Shown piece after piece: positions 57,308 to 64,000 of a DNA stretch of 64,000 bases (position 1 is the first letter of the stretch; every line of letters begins with the position of its first letter). The translations under genes and the position numbers were made by a program. The notes under the pieces were generated by a model. That model did no database searches, was not told where the DNA came from, and saw only the letters and a list, made by a program, of their open reading frames with translations. The DNA is from Protula sp. h YS-2021. Its lineage: Eukaryota > Annelida > Polychaeta > Sabellida > Serpulidae. The stretch is from contig OX457031.1 of assembly GCA_949752745.1 (NCBI GenBank), positions 26,876,081 to 26,940,080 of the forward strand, written 5' to 3'.

Positions 57308-58749
57308 TTCTGTTGTGAGTTAAAAACCGTGTAATTCTGAAAACCTAATGCTTCGTACAAAGCCAAAAAATGTCCAGATCGAGCATATTGAATAAGCACT
57401 AATCGTTGTTAACCTGCACTGCATCGTTGTTATAAAACAGATGGCTTCTGAGGGGCTCTGTCTGTTATGTACAAGCACGCATAGGCTGGATATTTTAAAA
57501 AGTAGTGCCTCTTTTTTATGAGTTCTATTTCTGTGGAATCCCCAGTCGGTCTGTGGAGTAAAAAATGTGTTATACACAACAGGCCGAACCGCCATAGAGG
57601 TTGGCTGTAAGACAAAAACGGCATGGCATAGTTTGTTTTTAGACAGCACAAATCTAAGATGGGAAGCCAACAGATGCTCAATCACCCCAGTGAACAAATG
57701 CATGCATCTTAATCTTTCAGATATTCTTATCTTGTGGTTTCGAATCTTATCAACTCGATTGTTTTGTCCAATTTATAACACAATCTTTATTTGGAAGCCC
57801 ATACCTCAAAATAGGAATGACGCGCATAGTTTGTTATGAGCGGAAATTACACAAAAATCGGCAAGTTTGATGGAAAACACGTAATTTCCAAATCACTGCC
57901 CCTTCCTGGAAGACGTGAAAAATCGGAGGTGCTGGAAGGATGTTGACAATTAATCCAATAAAGTCCAAATCACGTTTTTTTACTATAACCCAAAAGCCGT
58001 CTTGCGTTTTGTTATTGTACTGACAGCATCTTCACGGAGTGCAAGTAATGTTGGAGTTAAAACGTGAACTCCTAAATAGAAACTTTACAACAAAAAATAT
58101 ATCGAAAGAGACATGTCGCATTAATCTTAATTTTTCTTTAAAACCAGACTAAAAATATCTAGACAGAAATTGGTTAAATAAAGGGGACCAAACAGCGAGG
58201 GTAGCTTATTAAGACTCGCTCAGGACCGATCGAGGGTTTTGCAGGAAACTAAATGTCACTAAGGGTCTTTCCACTCCGTAAATTACATCCCTGAAACTAG
58301 TTGTCTTTTGTTAAAGGTCGCAAACAATACTGGGGTAAGAAACCAATCTTCTAATATGTCAACTGTAATATCAATAAAAAGATTACTAAATAATACATCG
58401 GAAATTCTGTAAGGAAACAACGTGATCTCGGCATATCTCGAATATGACCATAAGTGAAATAATAGGATTTATTCTTGGCAACGTTGTGCAAAAAAGGCCA
58501 GGTTTATAGGCTAATATTAACCCTCTAGGTAAACATAGTATCTGGATTAGAAATAGTGTAGGATCTTGATCCGAATATATGATAAAGGTACCATTAGCCA
58601 AAGTTTGCCCGTCAATCTTGCACAAGATTAACTCTAGGGGGAAAAATCTTTGGAGTTTTTAAATATGATGAATGTCCTGTTTTCCTGGGTGAACCATTTG
58701 ATATTCATTCACGCATTACAAGTAAAGTCTTTTACACGATATACTAACC
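56842..58749. other. non-coding stretch around the second (TA)n array
   Basis: The open frames at 57320-57839 overlap on both strands and none shows a motif. CCTGGGTGAAC at about 58684 resembles the CCCAGTGAAC end words of the ACGTC family and may mark that copy's left border. Confidence 0.4.
57250..57305. repeat. (TA)n microsatellite
   Basis: 28 uninterrupted units. Confidence 0.97.
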
Positions 58750-59602
58750 ATGTAAACATTTTGAGGTCTATCCGAAGTCGATTACGTGTTGCGACGTCGA
58801 TCCGACAAACCACAACATGAACTGTGTGTGTGTGTGTGTGTGCTTTGGTTGGGAATGATCGCGACCACAGATCAATCTCTTTCGGACGTCTTTGCACAAC
58901 GTTGAATAGAGGCTGGGTAAGCAACGTTGTTTAGACTTTGCTTTTGGTCACGACCAAACGCAACTTCCTCCGACGTCTACTCAAAGTCTTTGGTACAACG
59001 TTGGCTATACGTCGCAAAAGCGAAGTGAGATAGAAGTCGAAAGATCGAAGTTTTATGAACGTCGGACGTCGGACCAAAAATAAATAAATATATAAATAAG
59101 CTCCTTGTATTATCGCTCACAGGAAATGGTAGCCATGACAGATCATTTGAGCGTAGACCGACACGAATACATAAGATACTTGAATTTCAAGAGCGTTTTT
59201 TATTTTGCTACGTACTATTCGTAACTATACATGGAAGCCGACCTTATACATGTCTTACCTGACCGGCTGGCCCAAGGATGGGGTCCTACAGGGGAGGAGT
59301 AAGTACACTATGCCTGTGGCTGCCTTGACGCCAAATCTAGAAGAAAATTCCCTTCGTCTATACAACGTCGCTCTCCCAACGTCTACATAACGTCTACATA
59401 ACGCCCGGAGATAGACGCTGTTTCGATTTACATTTTCCAGACTATTCGCACGTTTGATTAGACGTCGGATCGTCGAAGTCTATCCAAAGATGGGGGAAAG
59501 ACACTGTTTCGACTTCCATAATCAATCAAAATCCGAGGTTGATCCAATTTTTTGCGTCAAACGTCGATCAAACGTTGTTCCAACGTCGCACTGTTCACTG
59601 GG
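58750..59602 (-). mobile_element. ACGTC-family, copy 5
   Basis: ACGTC/AACGTT words flank the conserved core at 59105-59340 (TTATCGCTCACAGGAAATGG, TAGCCATGACAGATCA, AATTTCAAGAGCG, CTGGCCCAAGG). The right end GCACTGTTCACTGGG closes at 59602. Core orientation matches the 25.4 kb copy. It contains a (GT)n run at 58823-58842. Confidence 0.65.
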
Positions 59603-60549
59603 AACATGATACCAAATCGGAAAGAGCGAAATTAAAAAGTTTGCCGGTATATGCTACGATATGCTATGGACTATGAACAATAAATTTATATTCCAGACCA
59701 GAGAGAGCGGGCATTGTAATAGGAATCTCTTGCATATAATAGTTCGAACAAACAGGGAAGAATTACTGAAAGTGCTCTTTTCAACCTTTTATTTTTTAAG
59801 CTTGTGATTGATTTCGCTGGCCTGATTCCGTCCGAAACTCTCTATTATGTTGTAACTCTATTTCCGCCCAAATCAAACTTTACAACTAGCTGGCCAATCA
59901 AAGTCGTTTAATTTCCGATCACATTCATTATGACGTCTGTTGAGAACGACTTTGCTTTCCTTCTCTCTGCATTTGTCCCTTTTCCTTTCTAAAGGCCGCT
60001 GTTCCCTTCCTCAATTAACACTGTTGAGAGTTGACGGTATATTGGCGGTACAGTTAGATTCGAGGCCGCGGTTGGGTAGGGATGGGGAGGGGTTCTTCAC
60101 TCCCTTATTATTCAAGTTGGCATTAAATGTACACTTTCAAGTGGTTCCAGAAACAGAACTCGTAGTATCAAAGTTTTAACCCTGTAGCAGCTGTAAATAG
60201 GCGATATTTACTCGTACTTCGCTCTTTCACTTTTAAACCAACTTCAGAAGCAACTTCAAAGCTATTTAAGTAGCATCGCATCATTTCCTGCTCTCTTTGA
60301 AGAACTGTATTTTTGGTCCCTTTCTCCAGAAATAACTGAAGTCATCTTTAACAGTTTTGAAGATTTTCGCATCGAGTGACTTCATTTTGAAATGTAAGTC
60401 AAATAAGCCTTGCGGGCGGAAGTTCTAAGCAGGCCTTTTCGTCACAAAACTTATGGCACAAAACAAACACTTGTGATTAAACCAAGGGCAAGAACTTGAC
60501 TTCAACGTCAATTCTAGAGGAGAGAGAGAGAAGGGTACACCAAAATCTC
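59603..60549. other. non-coding stretch, nothing recognised
   Basis: GC content is slightly higher than average. The 79-codon plus-strand frame at 59940-60179 has no recognised domain. Confidence 0.4.
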
Positions 60550-60890
60550 GGGATGAGACCAACTCAACATTAAGTAAACGGTGCATCGAAAACCCGGACT
60601 AGACCATCTCATCATTAAGTAAATGATGCATCGAATTAGACCACCTCAGCATAAGTAAACGATGCATCGAATCAGACCACCTCAAAATTAAGTCAACGAT
60701 GCATCGAATTAGAGTGCCTCAACATTAAGTAAACGTTACATCGAAAACCCGGGCTAGACCTGGACAAAACCCGGATTAAGTAAATGATGCATCAATGTCC
60801 GGATTAGACCACCTTAACATTAGGAAACAATAGACCAAAATACCCAATTCAGTTACTGATGCACTAAAAATCCGGCTCGAAATCGTATAG
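60550..60890. repeat. 37-bp tandem repeat with GATGCATC palindrome
   Basis: Units of the type GACCACCTCAACATTAAGTA plus AACGATGCATCGAATTA recur seven to eight times. Some are extended by AAACCCGG or shortened. The outer copies are eroded. Confidence 0.85.
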
Positions 60891-61099
60891 CGATATTAAG
60901 AAAATGATACCGAAACTTCTAACTAACAAATCGTGACGAATATAATTATACCGAAATCCCGAAACAAGACCCTTCCAAGTCCAAGACTCTGACTCGCCGA
61001 ACCCCTGGATAAGACCAACAAAACCTTAATATCAAATGGCATGATTACCAAACCATGAAGATAAGAAAAATCTAGAAATAGAAGCATTTTGTGAATCTA

Positions 61100-61830
61100 C
61101 CCAGTCAACATTTGACAGGTATCATCCTAAACGTCGGATTAACGTCGGATTTTTGTTGTTGCGGACGTCGAAACAACGTCTACCTCCCGATGTTCAATAG
61201 ACGTCAATTGTCTGACGTCTAATCAACTTTGCGTTAAGGTTGCAAATGGAAGTCAAAATAATGTCTATCTTCAGAACGTTGTATGGGCGTCGGGAACGTG
61301 ACGTTTCACAAATGCTAGATAAATATTAATCTGCAATCGTGACCAAGACAGCGACAATTATAGTCACCCTCCGTGACAGCACCACTAATCATCGGTCATC
61401 CGGTTATGCAGAATACGTATGAATCGATTTCTACGAAGTTTTTCATGAATGGAGTGGGTGGAATAACATTCGCGCTCTTGAAATTCTCATATTTTAAAAG
61501 TGACCTGTCATATGGCTAGCATTTCCGGTGCGTGATAACCCATGGGAGCTGCTTTTTCTTTGGTTGTGAGTCAGACGTTTACACACTGTTACACCAAAGA
61601 GGTTGATCAGGCGAAGGAGAAAGCTGCCTTTTGGTTGCAACCCAAACCAGCCTCTAAACACTTGCTTACTCAACGTCTGATCAACATTGTGTCAAAGACG
61701 TCGGTTGGCTGTTGATATGTGGCCGCGACCGACCACAACCGAAGTGCAACCAGAGTAAATATTGTGCTTTCGTTGGATCGACATCGCAACCTCAAATTGA
61801 CGTCAGAACGACTTCAGAATATTTACTGGG
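61100..61830 (+). mobile_element. ACGTC-family, copy 6 (best-defined ends)
   Basis: The left end CCCAGTCAACATTTGACAG at 61100 and the complement of the right end, CCCAGTAAATATTCTG (from 61830), match at the first 13 bases with two differences, giving short terminal inverted repeats. The core runs 61340-61545: GACAGCGACAATTATAG, CCTCCGTGACAGC, CTTGAAATTCTCATATTTTA and GTGACCTGTCATATGGC. ACGTC-rich arms lie on both sides. No coding frame of note. Confidence 0.7.
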
Positions 61831-62454
61831 AACACCGCGGTCTTATTGTTGGCATTCTGGTGAATTATGCATTCATCACTAGGCTAACCCATGACGCACG
61901 TGGGCACTGAAGGGGTGGGATGGTGGTGGGTGGCCAGAGGCTGTATGGTTGCTAATGTCATACGTTAGGGTGAGATCACCCATACGCAAACATGGGGGTG
62001 GGGACTATGAGAGTAGATTTAATTAAGTCCTGTCCCAATACGTAAAAAACCGTGCCTCGGCATTTCAACATTCCTAATTTAACATTTCCTCGAATAAACC
62101 GAAGCAACAAATAGCCAAATTAGTGAATTCAAAATGAAAAACAAGCATCAAGTAATCTGGCTCCAGGATAGACTAATGCCTGCAGTATGAAAATCAGCCC
62201 AATACATCACTGAGTAATGTTCTGTTTATTTTACCATTACGCTGATCGCAAATACAATGATCTCAAGTGGATTAACTCCTAGCTTAAGATGCCACTCTAT
62301 TGTCCATTAGTGAAAATATGGCAAACGTGTGGAAAATGTGAAGCATCTCTTCTTCTGTGCAGGAAGGTCTGCTTAAAGAACAAGTCCCTTTTCCTCACGT
62401 GTTAGTTATAGATGTCACGTGATGCAGTTGTTTCACTTCATATCCTTCACTTTT
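61831..62454. other. non-coding stretch, nothing recognised
   Basis: A short GGGTGGGATGGTGGTGGGTGG block lies at about 61913-61933. No gene was recognised. Confidence 0.4.
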
Positions 62455-62830
62455 TTTCTATTTATTACCTCGATGGTTTCCAGACTGCTCCTTGAAGACG
62501 GCCTTGAGTAGGGAAATGAAGTGTTGCACATCCATGAAGATGGGTGGAAACTTGAAGAATCTAGACTATGGTTAGCTTTCACTTTTGCAGGTCAAGATCA
62601 AATTTTCGAGAAAAAAATACGGGGCATTTTGACAAATTATATCTATCTCAATTCTACGCCCGTTTTTGAACTCGAACCAATACAAGGAGTAACGTAAAGA
62701 CTAACAACATTTGGTTTATATATGAAATAAGAACATAAAATTTCGACCTTGGTAGTTGTTATGGGTCAAAGTCATGTAAAAAAAAAACAAATTTATCTCG
62801 AAATTAATTCGTTATCTAGTTTGAACGCAG
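62455..62830 (+). mobile_element. fragment related to the Helentron-like element at 44.7 kb
   Basis: Opens with a T-rich run then ATGGTTTCCAGACTGCTCC and GAAGACGGCC, parallel to GGTTTCCAGACATCTCCTCC at 44.7 kb. Later it has AGGTCAAGATCAAATTTT, TTCGACCTTGG and TTATCTCGAAA. It has no tandem core and no 3' hairpin, so it is a truncated or diverged copy. Confidence 0.45.
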
Positions 62831-62939
62831 TTTTGGATTCCAACAAGTTTTCGTGACTATAAATGGAATACTGTTGATTGTGCCGTCAATTTGACAACCA
62901 AAACAGAACATGTAATTGTAATTTGCTGGCTATTAGTGG

Positions 62940-63260
62940 CGCCCACAAACCAACGTCTTACAACAACGTATTTGACACAGCGTTGAATGGACGTTGGATA
63001 AGTAACGTTGTTTAGATGTTAAGACTTTCTCCAACATACCATTACTGTTTTTGAGGTAACGTTAACAAGATAGTGGAAAATTGGCGTTAATAGATCTCGA
63101 ATAATCGACGTTGTGTGACCTAACTCACAACTCACAAAAACGCCTCATGTTATTGCTCTACGGAAAAGTAGATATTGTTACTTCAATATAGACCAAAAAG
63201 GAAGTAAAACGTGAGAATTTCAAGAGCACACAGGTCTCTACTCAGGGCAGCAAGTTCAGC
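62940..63260 (-). mobile_element. ACGTC-family, copy 7 (partial)
   Basis: Starts with CCAACGTCTTACAACAACG and AACGTTGTTTAGATG, then the core words TTATTGCTCTACGGAAA, ATAGACCAAAAAGG and GTGAGAATTTCAAGAGCAC. It breaks off where GC-rich DNA begins. Confidence 0.55.
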
Positions 63261-63289
63261 TGAGCTGAAATGACTAACATATGCAGATC

Positions 63290-63670
63290 GGTTTTAATAA
63301 CAGGTCAAAACTCACTCTGCGTTTTGTTTTGCAAGTGCGTGTTCGCAGCTGTGGGTGGGTTGTAGGCCAACTCGTGCTGTTCCTTGCGGCAACCCCATAA
63401 GCAACATACGTTCTTTTTACGGGCCTTCGCGGCAGTCTTACCGCCTCCTCAACCGCCACAATTATCTACCTCTTACCCGGAAGTACCCATACGACGAACG
63501 CACAACCGCCGTGCAAGTGCAGTGGAACTGTCTTGCGGCAAGGTACGGCTCCGTACGGCTATGTACAGCGTGGCATGGTTCTGTGAAACCGCCACAAAAA
63601 GACGATCACAAGAAGTACTTGTGTGGCCCGAACAAGCCACGCGCGAAATTTTCTTCAAAACAATAAACGT
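63290..63670 (+). other. GC-rich, CpG-dense island with a long open frame
   Basis: Local GC is clearly above the surrounding DNA. A 103-codon plus-strand frame (63355-63666) without an ATG ends at TAA, partly inside an AATAAA (63662-63667). Its tail is charged (KPPQKDDHKK, NKPRAKFSSKQ). An acceptor-like TTCGCAG lies at about 63347. It could be a terminal exon or a GC-rich mobile element; I do not recognise it. Confidence 0.25.
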
Positions 63671-64000
63671 GTTCAAACTGTTTTTGTATAATTGTTGTAG
63701 CACAAAAACTGAATCAAAGGTCCACTCACAAGCTCCTTTGGGAATGAATGTATTCTACTTTTCCTCCAAAAATTAAGGAATACATTTGCCTATTGCACTT
63801 AAGGTGGGCCAGACATTACCATCCATGTTTCTTCACTTTAAAAAACAACCTTAGAATTATCAAGTCTTGAAATTGCCTTTTCAAGACAGAGTCTTAACAA
63901 TGTTGTGGGAAATAGATAAAGGTTAAGTGATGCAAAACACGCCCAAAATATCTCTTTTTAGTCATAAACGTCTTGGATATTAACACTACCAAAAATTCAA
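63671..64000. other. non-coding stretch to the window end
   Basis: AT-rich; nothing recognised. Confidence 0.4.

Overview
The window is animal nuclear DNA: AT-rich, sparsely genic, full of long microsatellites and decayed transposons, with GT/AG introns. The one complete gene is a B-type (GAR-2/mAChR-B-like) muscarinic receptor, a class known from invertebrate bilaterians. Several repeat styles are ones I associate with marine invertebrates: Helentron-like elements carrying tandem cores, tRNA-derived SINE heads, and elements built of ACGTC/ACGTT words. A marine invertebrate (ambulacrarian or lophotrochozoan) is the best guess; the species cannot be named from this sequence alone.

Layout. 264-2705 (+): the last four coding exons of a zona-pellucida (ZP) domain membrane protein, whose 5' part lies left of the window. 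The exons were joined by hand and their phases fit. They give the end of the ZP domain, a furin-type RRKR site, a transmembrane helix and a short tail, then a polyadenylation signal at 2819. 2.8-17.5 kb: non-coding, with microsatellites, a Helentron-like 3' terminus, two ACGTC-family copies, C/G tracts and a 32-bp minisatellite. 17569-20898 (-): an intronless 1109-residue muscarinic receptor with a third intracellular loop of about 745 residues. Its likely promoter lies at 21.08-21.33 kb, with a TATA box and two CRE-like sites. 21-64 kb: no gene I can support. The region holds a hAT MITE with a target-site duplication, tandem arrays with unit lengths of 31, 109, 116, about 131 and 37 bp, a transposon with palindromic inverted repeats carrying a broken KRBA2-like integrase, tRNA-like SINE heads, a Helentron-like element, and five more ACGTC-family copies.

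The two genes are unrelated in function: one encodes a processed, probably polymerising cell-surface or matrix protein, the other a probable Gi/o-coupled acetylcholine receptor. Most of the window is shaped by transposons and tandem-repeat expansion. Exons with ordinary codon use but no recognisable motif could have been missed in the long non-coding stretches, because no alignment or gene-prediction tool was used.
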